A DNA stretch of 64,000 bases from Sphingobacterium sp. SRCM116780 (GTDB lineage Bacteria; Bacteroidota; Bacteroidia; Sphingobacteriales; Sphingobacteriaceae). Below, in pieces: positions 28,262 to 36,941 of the stretch. Location: the NCBI RefSeq assembly GCF_021442025.1, contig NZ_CP090446.1, positions 1,612,001 through 1,676,000 on the forward strand. The letters run 5' to 3'. Under the pieces are notes generated by a model, which ran no database searches, was not told where the DNA came from, and was given only the letters and a program-made list of their open reading frames with translations. The position numbers and the translations under genes were made by a program. Each line of letters begins with the position of its first letter. The stretch's first letter is position 1.

Positions 28262-29116
28262 CTAAATTAATTTGGCTTTTAAACTTAAGTCCAAACTCTT
28301 GAAAGAATGAGTCAACGCACCTACCGAAATATAATCTACCCCTGTTGCTGCATATGCCTGAAGAGTATCTTCTGTAATTCCTCCAGAAGCTTCAGTTACA
28401 AATCTTTCTGCAATAATATCAACTGCTTTCTTTACTTGTTCAGGACTGAAATTATCCAACATGATACGATCGACCCGCCCAAAGGTAATAACTTCATTCA
28501 GTTCATCAAAATTTCTAACCTCAATTTCTATCTGAATTGGCTTATTTAAAGTATCTCGATATGCATTTGCACTTTCCAATGCCTTCGTTATGCTACCGCT
28601 ATAATCCACATGATTATCTTTAATTAAGATCATATCATACAAACCAAACCTGTGGTTAGTACCACCGCCAATCCGAACAGCTTCTTTTTCTAAAAATCGA
28701 ATTAAAGGGGTTGTTTTTCTTGTATCTAGAACTTTTGTTTTGGTTCCTTCCAACAGCTTGACATAACGATGCGTTGTTGTAGCAATTCCACTCATGCGTT
28801 GCATGACATTTAAAACTAAACGTTCTGCAATAAGAATACTGTGTATTTTTCCTTTTAAAAATAAGGCAATATCCCCTACTTTTACTGCTGCTCCATCTTG
28901 AATAAGAACTTCATAAATAAGTGTTGGATCTATTTGATTGATAATTTCTAAAGCAATCTCTACCCCTGCTAAAATGCCATCTTCTTTTACAATTAATTTA
29001 GCTTCCCCAATTTTGTCCTTTGGAATAGTGGACAAAGTCGTATGATCTCCATCCCCTACGTCTTCCAGAATTGCTTCTTTGACGAATTTTTTAATGTATT
29101 CTTTTTTTTCCATCAT
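28262..29116 (-). CDS. nadC: Nicotinate-nucleotide pyrophosphorylase (carboxylating)
   Basis: Quinolinate phosphoribosyltransferase, which makes nicotinate mononucleotide from quinolinate and PRPP in de novo NAD synthesis. The 284 residues are full length. Motifs are EDVGDGDHTT near the start, AERLVLNVMQRMSGIAT, VLDTRKTTPLIR, GGGTNHRFGLYDMILIKDNH, IMLDNFSPEQ and the C-terminal EASGGI with DYISVGALTHS. It lies in a run DUF4783-nadC-plsY-M48. The start at 29116 (MM) or one codon later is equally possible. nadA and nadB are outside the window. Confidence 0.97.
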   Translation of the reverse strand: MMEKKEYIKKFVKEAILEDVGDGDHTTLSTIPKDKIGEAKLIVKEDGILAGVEIALEIINQIDPTLIYEVLIQDGAAVKVGDIALFLKGKIHSILIAERLVLNVMQRMSGIATTTHRYVKLLEGTKTKVLDTRKTTPLIRFLEKEAVRIGGGTNHRFGLYDMILIKDNHVDYSGSITKALESANAYRDTLNKPIQIEIEVRNFDELNEVITFGRVDRIMLDNFSPEQVKKAVDIIAERFVTEASGGITEDTLQAYAATGVDYISVGALTHSFKSLDLSLKAKLI

Positions 29117-29186
29117 GATTCTTCACTAACTAATACGAAGCGAATATGGAAATTTAAATTTTATTCAAGAAAATAATTTGGAAATT

Positions 29187-29642
29187 TTATTTAGCAGCTT
29201 GTTTCTCAACTCTGAATTCTTCAATTGTTTCTGCATTTTTAGCAGAGCTCACTTTAACAAAAATTCTAAATAAGCTTTTGTTACTAGACAGGCTGTACAC
29301 ATAGTAATTGTAATTACTATTATTTGTTATTTTCTGCAATAGTTTAACAGAATTTGGTTTGTTTTTGGAAAAAAAATCATTTAACAACATTTCTGCTTGA
29401 AACTTTGAATATAAACCATCTTCATTCAGGATCGACAAAGTCATACTAGAAGCAAAATAACGGGCAATATTTTTAGCATTCCCTACTTTTAATTGGGATA
29501 AAAGGGCATCATTGATATCTGATGAAAAATCGATAGATAAGTTATTTAAATTAAAAATAGGGTTATCTCTTCTTTCGTCACTAGCAAATAAGTGTATGCT
29601 CATGCATATAGAAAGGCTAATAAAAAATATAATCTTTTTCAT
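29187..29642 (-). CDS. DUF4783 family secreted protein
   Basis: Small exported protein of 151 residues with signal peptide MKKIIFFISLSICMSIHLFA. The mature part has the NTF2-like pattern expected for DUF4783: an N-terminal helix around DINDALLSQLKVGNAKNIAR, FFSKNKPNSVKLLQ, and a C-terminal beta hairpin SLFRIFVKVSSA. Members of this family are frequent upstream of nadC in Bacteroidota, as here (70 nt), but no function is established. An alternative ATG two codons upstream exists. It is divergent from gpmI. Confidence 0.85.
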   Translation of the reverse strand: MKKIIFFISLSICMSIHLFASDERRDNPIFNLNNLSIDFSSDINDALLSQLKVGNAKNIARYFASSMTLSILNEDGLYSKFQAEMLLNDFFSKNKPNSVKLLQKITNNSNYNYYVYSLSSNKSLFRIFVKVSSAKNAETIEEFRVEKQAAK

Positions 29643-29803
29643 TAACACAAAGGTTTAAACTTCATATAGTCCAATAAATTTGCTTAATAACTTATGATAT
29701 TAAGACTAATTTTTGTGATTTGGTAGATGTTTCACATAAATAATGCCAAATTTAAATAAAAATAACATTTAAAACCAATTCATTTTATTACAATAATTTA
29801 ATC

Positions 29804-29834
29804 TTGAAATATCAGTTGTTTTAAATTATATTTG
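29804..29834 (+). promoter_or_regulatory. Promoter for gpmI
   Basis: TTG at 29804-29806, a 20-nt spacer and TATATTTG at 29827-29834 match the Bacteroidota -33/-7 arrangement, 11 nt before the ATG at 29846. Confidence 0.65.
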
Positions 29835-29845
29835 CTTATATAATT

Positions 29846-31375
29846 ATGGAAAAAAAAGTAGCACTATTAATCCTTGACGGATTAGGATATGGGAAACAAG
29901 ATCAATCTGATGCAGCATTTGCAGCCAACACTCCTTATTTGGATTATCTGTTGGCAAATTACCCCAATTCAAAATTAGAAGCATCAGGAGAAGCTGTTGG
30001 CCTACCTGAAGGTCAAATGGGTAACTCAGAAGTTGGGCACATGAATTTAGGCGCAGGTAGAGTTGTTTATCAAGAATTAGGACGTATACATAAAGCTGTT
30101 CGTACAGGTATATTTAATACGGATATCACGATTCAAGATGCTTTCAAATATGCTCTAGAAAAGAACAAGAAGGTTCATCTTATTGGTTTATTATCAGATG
30201 GTGGTGTACATGCCCACACGAGCCATTTACGTGGATTATGTGATGCTGCCAAACATGCTGGACTAACGTCAGATCAAGTATTTATCCATGCTTTTCTTGA
30301 TGGTCGTGATACAGATCCCAATTCAGGATTAACATACGTTAAAGATTTACAAGCTTTTTTACCACAATCTGTAGGTACATTAGCTTCGGCTATCGGTCGT
30401 TACTATGCTATGGATCGTGATAACCGTTGGGAAAGAGTAAAATTGGCGTATGACTTATTGGTACATGGAACGGGTACTGCATCAAAAGATTTAGCAGCGT
30501 CTATTCAAACTTCTTATGAACAAGAAGTTACAGATGAGTTTGTAAAACCTATTGTTTTGACCAATGATAACAATCAGCCAATAACCACTATTCAGGATGG
30601 AGATGTGGTCATCTGTTTTAATTTCAGAACAGATCGTGGACGGGAAATTACAATTGCATTAACACAAAAGGCATTTCCAGAATACGACCTTAAGCCTTTA
30701 GATCTTTATTATGTGACCATGACTTCTTACGATGAAACATTTAAGAACGTCAAAGTTATTTTCCATAAAGACAATTTAACAAATACTTTAGGAGAGATTT
30801 TAGCAGCCAATCATAAAACACAAGTACGTATCGCAGAAACAGAAAAATACCCACATGTTACCTTCTTTTTCTCTGGAGGTCGCGAACAGGAATTTGAAGG
30901 AGAACATCGATTATTGGTGCCCTCTCCAAAAGTGGCAACCTATGATTTACAACCGGAGATGTCTGCGCAGGGAATCACAAATGCGATTATAAAAGATATA
31001 GAAGATGTTCAACCAGATTTTATCTGTTTGAATTTTGCAAATCCAGACATGGTCGGTCATACTGGAGTATTCAATGCTGTTGTTAAGGCTGTTGAAACAG
31101 TAGATCAATGTACGAAACAAGTTGTTGAGAAAGGTCTACCATATGGCTATTCGTTTATTATTATCGCAGACCACGGGAATTCAGAATTTATGTTAAATGA
31201 AGATGGTTCTGTCAATACTGCACATACGACAAATTTAGTTCCTTGTATTTTAATTGATAAAGATTATAAAACAGTTAAAGATGGTAAACTTGGAGATATC
31301 GCTCCTACTATCTTGAAATTATTACAGATAGAGATTCCAGTTGAAATGGATGGTGAGATATTGGTACAAGACTAA
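29846..31375 (+). CDS. gpmI: 2,3-bisphosphoglycerate-independent phosphoglycerate mutase
   Basis: Manganese-dependent glycolytic enzyme that interconverts 3- and 2-phosphoglycerate. The 509 residues are full length. Asp11 in LLILDGLG and the phosphoserine nucleophile Ser61 in GQMGNSEVGHMNLGAGR are clear; further motifs are LLSDGGVHAH, HAFLDGRDTDP, YYAMDRDNRWER, NFRTDRGREI, NFANPDMVGHTG and IADHGNSE, which provide the metal ligands. It has its own promoter with a short leader. A lipoprotein gene starts one base after its stop and is probably cotranscribed. Confidence 0.98.
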   Translation: MEKKVALLILDGLGYGKQDQSDAAFAANTPYLDYLLANYPNSKLEASGEAVGLPEGQMGNSEVGHMNLGAGRVVYQELGRIHKAVRTGIFNTDITIQDAFKYALEKNKKVHLIGLLSDGGVHAHTSHLRGLCDAAKHAGLTSDQVFIHAFLDGRDTDPNSGLTYVKDLQAFLPQSVGTLASAIGRYYAMDRDNRWERVKLAYDLLVHGTGTASKDLAASIQTSYEQEVTDEFVKPIVLTNDNNQPITTIQDGDVVICFNFRTDRGREITIALTQKAFPEYDLKPLDLYYVTMTSYDETFKNVKVIFHKDNLTNTLGEILAANHKTQVRIAETEKYPHVTFFFSGGREQEFEGEHRLLVPSPKVATYDLQPEMSAQGITNAIIKDIEDVQPDFICLNFANPDMVGHTGVFNAVVKAVETVDQCTKQVVEKGLPYGYSFIIIADHGNSEFMLNEDGSVNTAHTTNLVPCILIDKDYKTVKDGKLGDIAPTILKLLQIEIPVEMDGEILVQD

Positions 31376-31376
31376 T

Positions 31377-31931
31377 ATGAAAAATAAAAATATACTTCAA
31401 GCACTCCCACTCTTCTTAGGGGGTGCTTTACTATTTTGGTCTTGTCAATCTGAGCGACCTTCAAATTACAAAGGCTCAACAAAATCTAAATTGTCTCTGG
31501 ATTCATTTTTTAATACTGAGATTGAGAAACTAAGCAAATTGAATCCAACTGTTGAAAAAACAGTGATCAAAGATGCAGAACAAGAAGTTAAATCTTTAAA
31601 GATTTCAAATTGGAAAAATGAACTCAGCGGATTCATTTCAGCTGATATAACGAAAGATGCTGATCCTACGCTTTATGACTTTCAAGAAATAGACTGTAAA
31701 ATGCTATACAAAGCTAAAGATAAGCATTTAGCTATTCAATATTTATCCGTTGAACATAATTTGAAAGGTAATATCAAAGAGGTGGTCATTGAAAGAAAAA
31801 CTGATAATAGTTTGTATTCTAGTAAAGAAAAGCTAATCTATGTGGTTGATTCTATCTATGAGATTGAAAAGAATCAAGATATTCTTGTATTAGGAGATAG
31901 TCATTACAAAATAATTGGAAAATTAAAATAA
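31377..31931 (+). CDS. Putative lipoprotein of unknown function, downstream of gpmI
   Basis: A 184-residue exported protein starting at MKNKNILQALPLF, one base after the gpmI stop. A hydrophobic signal ends in LLFWSCQSE, which is an acceptable lipobox with Cys at about residue 23. The mature part is charged and without membrane segments; its second half alternates short strands (HLAIQYLSVEHN, EKLIYVVDSIYEIEK) that suggest a small beta-sandwich. I do not recognise the family. A longer in-frame start inside gpmI was rejected because the lipoprotein signal begins at 31377. Cotranscription with gpmI does not imply a shared role. Confidence 0.75.
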   Translation: MKNKNILQALPLFLGGALLFWSCQSERPSNYKGSTKSKLSLDSFFNTEIEKLSKLNPTVEKTVIKDAEQEVKSLKISNWKNELSGFISADITKDADPTLYDFQEIDCKMLYKAKDKHLAIQYLSVEHNLKGNIKEVVIERKTDNSLYSSKEKLIYVVDSIYEIEKNQDILVLGDSHYKIIGKLK

Positions 31932-31938
31932 ATTAAAA

Positions 31939-31964
31939 GGGCCTATATTATATAATATAGACCC
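31939..31964. terminator. Possible terminator hairpin between the lipoprotein and TPR genes
   Basis: GGGCCTATATTAT pairs with ATAATATAGACCC with one mismatch and almost no loop. It stands between two convergent genes; the T runs are poor, so it is only a candidate. Confidence 0.45.
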
Positions 31965-31986
31965 TCTATTAGGTAGAATTTAATTT

Positions 31987-32664
31987 CTATTTTAAATTAT
32001 CGCGATATATTTTAGCTTTTTTGATCTCTGTTTGAATGTCTTTACGAGAAGCATCAAAAGTTAAAACTTTTTCATAGTCTTTAACGGCATTATTATAAGC
32101 GTCTGTAGCCGCCACTTTATTATAATTAGCAACACCTGACGTTCCAACTAAAATACCATAATCTCGGTATGCCAATGCTCTATTTTGAAATAATTTTACA
32201 TCACTTGCATTTAAAGCAATAGCCTTAGAATAATCTTCAATAGCCGATTTTAACAAAGTTTCACGTGCAGAGCTGCTTAATTTAGTCGATGTTTGTGTCG
32301 CTAAATTATTATTAGCTTTACCTTTGAAATAATAACCATTTGCATTTTTACCGTCCAAGGCAACAACTTTGCCAAAGGATTCTGCAGATTTCTTGAATTC
32401 GCCATTTTGAAATTGCGAATAACCTAACATATATAATACGTTTGCATCTTTACTTTCAGCTGGTAATGCTTTTTCTAAGTAAACAGCAGCATTTTTGAAG
32501 TCTCCATCTAATAGCGCTTTTTGACCTAAGCGAACATTTGGATTCGCATGTTCTTCTTGTTTTGCCGTTTGTGCATGACTAGAAAGTGCCATAAATGCAA
32601 ATGCACCAGTTAATAAGCCTAATTTAATCGATTTAAGATTCATATTTAAAAAATTACGTTTCAT
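31987..32664 (-). CDS. Secreted tetratricopeptide-repeat protein
   Basis: Periplasmic TPR protein, 225 residues from 32664 or 218 from the ATG at 32643, with signal peptide ending in ALSSHAQ. Helical repeats are visible around NPNVRLGQKALLDGDFKNAA, NVLYMLGYSQFQNGEFKKSA, GYYFKGKANNNLA and the pair AIEDYSKAIALNASD / AVKDYEKVLTFDAS. TPR arrays bind other proteins; the partner is not shown. It is a single gene. Its leader region holds two small hairpins (around 32686-32703 and 32706-32723). No catalytic motif is present. Confidence 0.85.
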   Translation of the reverse strand: MKRNFLNMNLKSIKLGLLTGAFAFMALSSHAQTAKQEEHANPNVRLGQKALLDGDFKNAAVYLEKALPAESKDANVLYMLGYSQFQNGEFKKSAESFGKVVALDGKNANGYYFKGKANNNLATQTSTKLSSSARETLLKSAIEDYSKAIALNASDVKLFQNRALAYRDYGILVGTSGVANYNKVAATDAYNNAVKDYEKVLTFDASRKDIQTEIKKAKIYRDNLK

Positions 32665-32992
32665 TTTACACTATATAACTCATAACCATGTTTTTAGCAT
32701 GGAATAACAACAGCCTTGTTGTTTCATTTTACTATACAACGCTGTATGCGGATTCAATATTACAATTATTATGCCTATTTTCACAATTACTATCTGAAAT
32801 AATCTGACAAAGCACACGGCTTGACTGCCTTTTTTTCTTAAATACTTCTATTATTTACCCATTCATTTTCAATTATTAGGTTGGCATCTTACTTGCAATA
32901 CTGTAGTTTCACAATTTTAAAATAACTTTTTATCAGTTTAGCGACATGTTGTCATAGGCTGACAGAAAAATATAAATATACCGCAAAATAAT
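32665..32992. promoter_or_regulatory. Divergent control region of the TPR gene and lon
   Basis: The left part holds two short hairpins that would lie in the TPR mRNA leader: CCATG...CATGG near 32686-32703, and AACAAC...GTTGTT near 32706-32723. The right part carries the palindrome TGTCA-TAGGC-TGACA at 32950-32964, 28 bp before the lon ATG. No gene is seen. Confidence 0.5.
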
Positions 32993-35461
32993 ATGAGCAA
33001 ATTCGAAACATTTGATTTCAACCAAGCAATTCCCATCATTTCTGAAGATACCGAGTTCTTTCCTCTATTGAGTCAACAGGATGAAGATGAAATGAGAAAT
33101 GCGGAAATTCCTGAATCATTATCAATTTTGTCTTTACGTAATACTGTTTTATTCCCTGGTGTTGTTATTCCGATTACTGTAGGTCGAGACAAATCCATCA
33201 AATTGGTCAAAGAGGCTTATCAAGGAGATAAAACAATTGGAGTTGTTGCACAAAAGGATATGTCTTTAGAGGATCCTACCCCTGATGAATTGTATCAAGT
33301 AGGTACCATTGCTCACATCATTAAAATACTACAAATGCCCGATGGCAATACAACTGTCATTTTGCAGGGTAAGCAACGTTTCAAATTATTGGAGGCTATC
33401 CAAACAGAGCCCTATTTAAAAGCGAATGTAGCGCCATATAAAGAAGAAAAACCTAAAGTAACAAAAGAGTTTAAAGCGCTTATTGCTACTTTAAAAGAAA
33501 TGGCGCTTCAAATTATTCAATTATCACCCAATTTACCAAGCGAAGCTGGTATTGCTATAAAAAATATCGAAAGTCCGACTTTCTTGATTAATTTCATTTC
33601 TTCTAATATCAATGTAGATTTGATCCAAAAACAACAGTTGTTGGAATTATTAAATGCAGAAGAAAAAGCACGCTTATTATTGGAATTATTGACTTCTGAG
33701 ATTCAAATTTTAGAATTAAAAAATCAGATTCAAAATAAGGTAAGAATAGATTTAGATAAACAGCAACGCGATTATTTTTTAAATCAACAATTAAAAACGA
33801 TTCAAGAAGAATTAGGTGGTAACACACCTGACCTGGAGCTTGTCGAGTTGAAAAAAAGAGCAGCAAAGAAAAAATGGGATGAAGTGGTAGCTAAGCATTT
33901 CGACAAAGAAATCGAAAAATTAGCACGTATCAATCCTGCTGCTGCGGATTATTCCGTTCAGATTAATTATTTGGAATTATTGTTGGATCTTCCATGGAAT
34001 GAATTTACCAAAGACAACTTTGACTTAAATCGAGCACAAAAAGTTTTAGATAAAGATCATTACGGTTTAGATAAAGTTAAGCAACGCATCATTGAGTATT
34101 TAGCTGTATTAAAGTTAAAAAACAACATGAAAGCACCAATTTTGTGTTTAGTAGGCCCCCCAGGAGTTGGTAAAACATCTTTAGGAAAATCTATTGCCAA
34201 AGCGTTGGGTAGAAAATACACCAGAATGGCCCTTGGAGGAGTGCGAGATGAAGCTGAAATTAGAGGACATCGCAAGACCTATATAGGTGCTATGCCAGGA
34301 CGTATCATCCAATCGCTAAAAAAAGCAGGCGCAGCCAATCCGGTTTTCGTTCTAGATGAGATTGATAAGATGAGTGCTGATTTTAAAGGTGATCCTTCAT
34401 CTGCATTATTGGAAGTCTTAGATCCTGAACAAAATACCAGTTTCTACGACCATTATGTAGAGATGGAATATGACTTATCAAAAGTAATGTTTATTGCAAC
34501 AGCAAATTCATTAAATAATATTCAACCCGCTTTGTTGGATCGTATGGAGATTATTGAAGTAAATGGTTATACGATTGAAGAAAAGATTGAAATTGCTAAA
34601 AAACATTTGCTACCAAAACAACGAGAAGCACATGGTCTCACAACAAAAGACATTACCCTAAAATCAAAAATTATTGAAAAAATAATTGAAGACTATACCA
34701 GAGAATCTGGGGTACGTGGATTAGAGAAGAAAATTGGCTCTACGGTGAGAGGAGTGGCAACACGAATTGTTATGGAAAAAGAATATAATATCAACATCAA
34801 CGATAAGGATTTGGTGGAGATATTGGGTGCTCCTATCTTTGATAAAGATAGCTATGAAAATAATGATGTAGCTGGTGTAGTAACTGGATTAGCATGGACT
34901 TCCGTTGGAGGTGATATCTTATTTATTGAATCAAGTTTGAGTCCTGGTAAAGGAAAAATGAGCTTGACGGGTAATTTAGGAGATGTTATGAAAGAATCAG
35001 CATCTATAGCAATGGCTTATTTGCGTTCACATGCTGAAGAATTTGGTATCGACTATCGTTTATTTGATCATTGGGATGTACACATTCACGTACCTGCCGG
35101 AGCAACACCAAAAGATGGACCATCAGCTGGTGTAACCATGCTAACTGCACTAACTTCTCTATTTACACAACGTAAAATCAAAGAAAATTTAGCCATGACA
35201 GGCGAGATTACATTACGTGGAAAAGTACTTCCTGTAGGTGGTATTAAAGAGAAAATATTGGCGGCTAAACGGGCGAATATTAAGGAAATCATCTTATGCA
35301 AATCGAATCAGAAAGATATAGAAGAAATTAAAGAAAGCTACATCAAAGACATGAAGTTTAATTATGTTACCGAAATGTCTGAAGTCATTAAATTAGGTCT
35401 ATTAGATAAAAAGGTTAAAAATGCGAAAGATTTGACTCAATATTTAAGCACCAAAAATTAA
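32993..35461 (+). CDS. lon: ATP-dependent protease La (Lon)
   Basis: Cytoplasmic AAA+ serine protease for damaged and short-lived regulatory proteins. The 822 residues have the Lon order: N-terminal substrate domain ([14 protein letters not shown]), ATPase with Walker [10 protein letters not shown] from residue 388 and Walker [10 protein letters not shown], and the protease domain with the catalytic dyad Ser711 in KDGPSAG and Lys754 in KEKILAAKR, the standard 43-residue spacing. It is monocistronic, with a terminator 25 nt after the stop. A TGTCA-N5-TGACA palindrome just upstream may be an operator for a stress regulator. Confidence 0.98.
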   Translation: MSKFETFDFNQAIPIISEDTEFFPLLSQQDEDEMRNAEIPESLSILSLRNTVLFPGVVIPITVGRDKSIKLVKEAYQGDKTIGVVAQKDMSLEDPTPDELYQVGTIAHIIKILQMPDGNTTVILQGKQRFKLLEAIQTEPYLKANVAPYKEEKPKVTKEFKALIATLKEMALQIIQLSPNLPSEAGIAIKNIESPTFLINFISSNINVDLIQKQQLLELLNAEEKARLLLELLTSEIQILELKNQIQNKVRIDLDKQQRDYFLNQQLKTIQEELGGNTPDLELVELKKRAAKKKWDEVVAKHFDKEIEKLARINPAAADYSVQINYLELLLDLPWNEFTKDNFDLNRAQKVLDKDHYGLDKVKQRIIEYLAVLKLKNNMKAPILCLVGPPGVGKTSLGKSIAKALGRKYTRMALGGVRDEAEIRGHRKTYIGAMPGRIIQSLKKAGAANPVFVLDEIDKMSADFKGDPSSALLEVLDPEQNTSFYDHYVEMEYDLSKVMFIATANSLNNIQPALLDRMEIIEVNGYTIEEKIEIAKKHLLPKQREAHGLTTKDITLKSKIIEKIIEDYTRESGVRGLEKKIGSTVRGVATRIVMEKEYNININDKDLVEILGAPIFDKDSYENNDVAGVVTGLAWTSVGGDILFIESSLSPGKGKMSLTGNLGDVMKESASIAMAYLRSHAEEFGIDYRLFDHWDVHIHVPAGATPKDGPSAGVTMLTALTSLFTQRKIKENLAMTGEITLRGKVLPVGGIKEKILAAKRANIKEIILCKSNQKDIEEIKESYIKDMKFNYVTEMSEVIKLGLLDKKVKNAKDLTQYLSTKN

Positions 35462-35483
35462 GAGCAGATCCTATATAAAATAT

Positions 35484-35520
35484 AAAGCCGCTATATATTC
35501 ATTTTATAGCGGCTTTTATA
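35484..35520 (+). terminator. Terminator after lon
   Basis: AAAGCCGCTATA (35484-35495) pairs perfectly with TATAGCGGCTTT (35505-35516) around a 9-nt loop and is followed by TATA. Confidence 0.8.
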
Positions 35521-35658
35521 TGTAGACACATGGACAATAATGACTAGACATGAACATATTTAAATAATCAATAAAAGATGAGGAAAAGTCTATAAACACA
35601 AAATGCTTTCTGGTAAGAAAAGCAAGTGTCTGATTTGTGATTTTAAAAGCTTTGAGAA

Positions 35659-35805
35659 TTATTTCTCAAGCTTATCATTTTGTTTTTTCAATTCAACGGG
35701 ACGATCTTCTTTAATCTCCGTTTCCATAAATCCCCAGTTTGTCATGTAATACATGTACGGGTTCATTTCGATTTTTGATTTTCTTGTTCTTTCTTTTTTT
35801 ATCAT
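35659..35805 (-). CDS. Possible small protein of 48 residues
   Basis: A short reading frame starting MIKKERTRKSKIEM and ending KKQNDKLEK. It is strongly basic at the start, has a tyrosine-rich middle (NPYMYYMTNWGFM) and a charged end. The frame is open further upstream but the extra residues look like untranslated sequence. I do not recognise it. Evidence for coding is only the composition and its position alone between lon and the rhodanese gene; it may be spurious. Confidence 0.3.
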   Translation of the reverse strand: MIKKERTRKSKIEMNPYMYYMTNWGFMETEIKEDRPVELKKQNDKLEK

Positions 35806-36119
35806 ATATATTCTTTTAGTTGGATAATAGAGTTCAAATATCAAGCCAAAGTGATTTCGGAAATCAAATAATACATAGCTCTTATCAGTAGGATAACAAA
35901 AATGGCATAACCATCTGAGCATCCACATTGGATAGTAAATGTCCACAAAGATAAGATTTTTTAAGGGAAAAAACAAGTTTTACCCCTACTTCATCATGAT
36001 ACTCTGATCAGAACAGTTGTTAAAATCGTCTTTTCATTACGACGGGCTACGAAATTAGACACGCACGATCAAATCTGGCCACTCTGAGAAAAAGTTAATT
36101 TAAAATGCATGTTTAACCA
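35806..36119. other. Intergenic stretch without recognised content
   Basis: Between the doubtful small frame and the rhodanese-thioredoxin gene I see no convincing gene, repeat or strong hairpin. Confidence 0.5.
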
Positions 36120-36860
36120 TTATTTTGTAATACTTGCCTCAATTATTTCTGTCACACTAGGGATACCTATTTTTTCCCAAACCGGAGTTCCGTCTTTATA
36201 AAGGATAATTGTTGGTAAAGTGGTTATTTTAAATTCTTTTATAATTTCAGGATTAGCATCTATTTGAACTTGGATGGTTTTAATCTTATTGTTCGAGGTT
36301 CTATTAAGTGAATCTAACACTGGAATGACCTTTTTACATGGAGCGCAATAATTTGAGCCATAGTCTACCAAAACATATTGCTGTGATTTCAATGCTGTTT
36401 TGAAATCATTCAATACAATTCTATTCCTATTATTAGCCGATGCCACAACTGGATAACCAGCTCCAATCCATGCTGAAATACCAGGAGACAAGACGTAAAT
36501 ATTTTCGAAACCTTGATCTTTTAATAAATTGGCGATTTTAGTCGATCTACCCGTTTGAATAGAATAAATGAATACAGGACTATTTTTAATCAGTCGATCA
36601 AATGCTTTTTCATATCCATCAATAGCAGGATCAACTTGAATCGCCTTCGGTAAATGTGCCTGTTCAAACTCTTCCTCAGTACGAGCATCTAAAATTTGTG
36701 GTTCTTGCTGTTCGTTTATTTTTTGATAAAATAAATCTGCTTTCGTCCGAAAATCTTTTTTCTCTGTTTTTACGACTGTATTGTTGGATGGATTTTGTGC
36801 TTTTGCAGCAATTCCTACACTTACAAATAGTGTCAGAAATATTATTTTAAATATTCTCAT
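36120..36860 (-). CDS. Secreted rhodanese-thioredoxin fusion with a degenerate rhodanese site
   Basis: Periplasmic protein of 246 residues with signal peptide MRIFKIIFLTLFVSVGIAAKAQ. Residues about 40-140 are a rhodanese-like domain (ILDARTEEEFEQAHLPKA, and the loop FIYSIQTGRSTKIA). The position of the active-site cysteine is Ser100, so sulfur transfer by this domain is unlikely. Residues about 150-246 are a thioredoxin domain with active site CAPC (Cys172, Cys175) and a cis-proline in TTLPTIIL. It probably acts as a thiol reductase or oxidase on exported proteins, with the rhodanese fold used for binding. It is downstream of the sulfatase genes on the same strand but 81 nt away, so membership of that locus is uncertain. 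Confidence 0.88.
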   Translation of the reverse strand: MRIFKIIFLTLFVSVGIAAKAQNPSNNTVVKTEKKDFRTKADLFYQKINEQQEPQILDARTEEEFEQAHLPKAIQVDPAIDGYEKAFDRLIKNSPVFIYSIQTGRSTKIANLLKDQGFENIYVLSPGISAWIGAGYPVVASANNRNRIVLNDFKTALKSQQYVLVDYGSNYCAPCKKVIPVLDSLNRTSNNKIKTIQVQIDANPEIIKEFKITTLPTIILYKDGTPVWEKIGIPSVTEIIEASITK

Positions 36861-36941
36861 CTTATTTTGCTATTAAATTATAGGGTCTAAATCGTTCACC
36901 TTATCTTCTTAATAAGGCGAACGTATACGTAAATAAACTTG

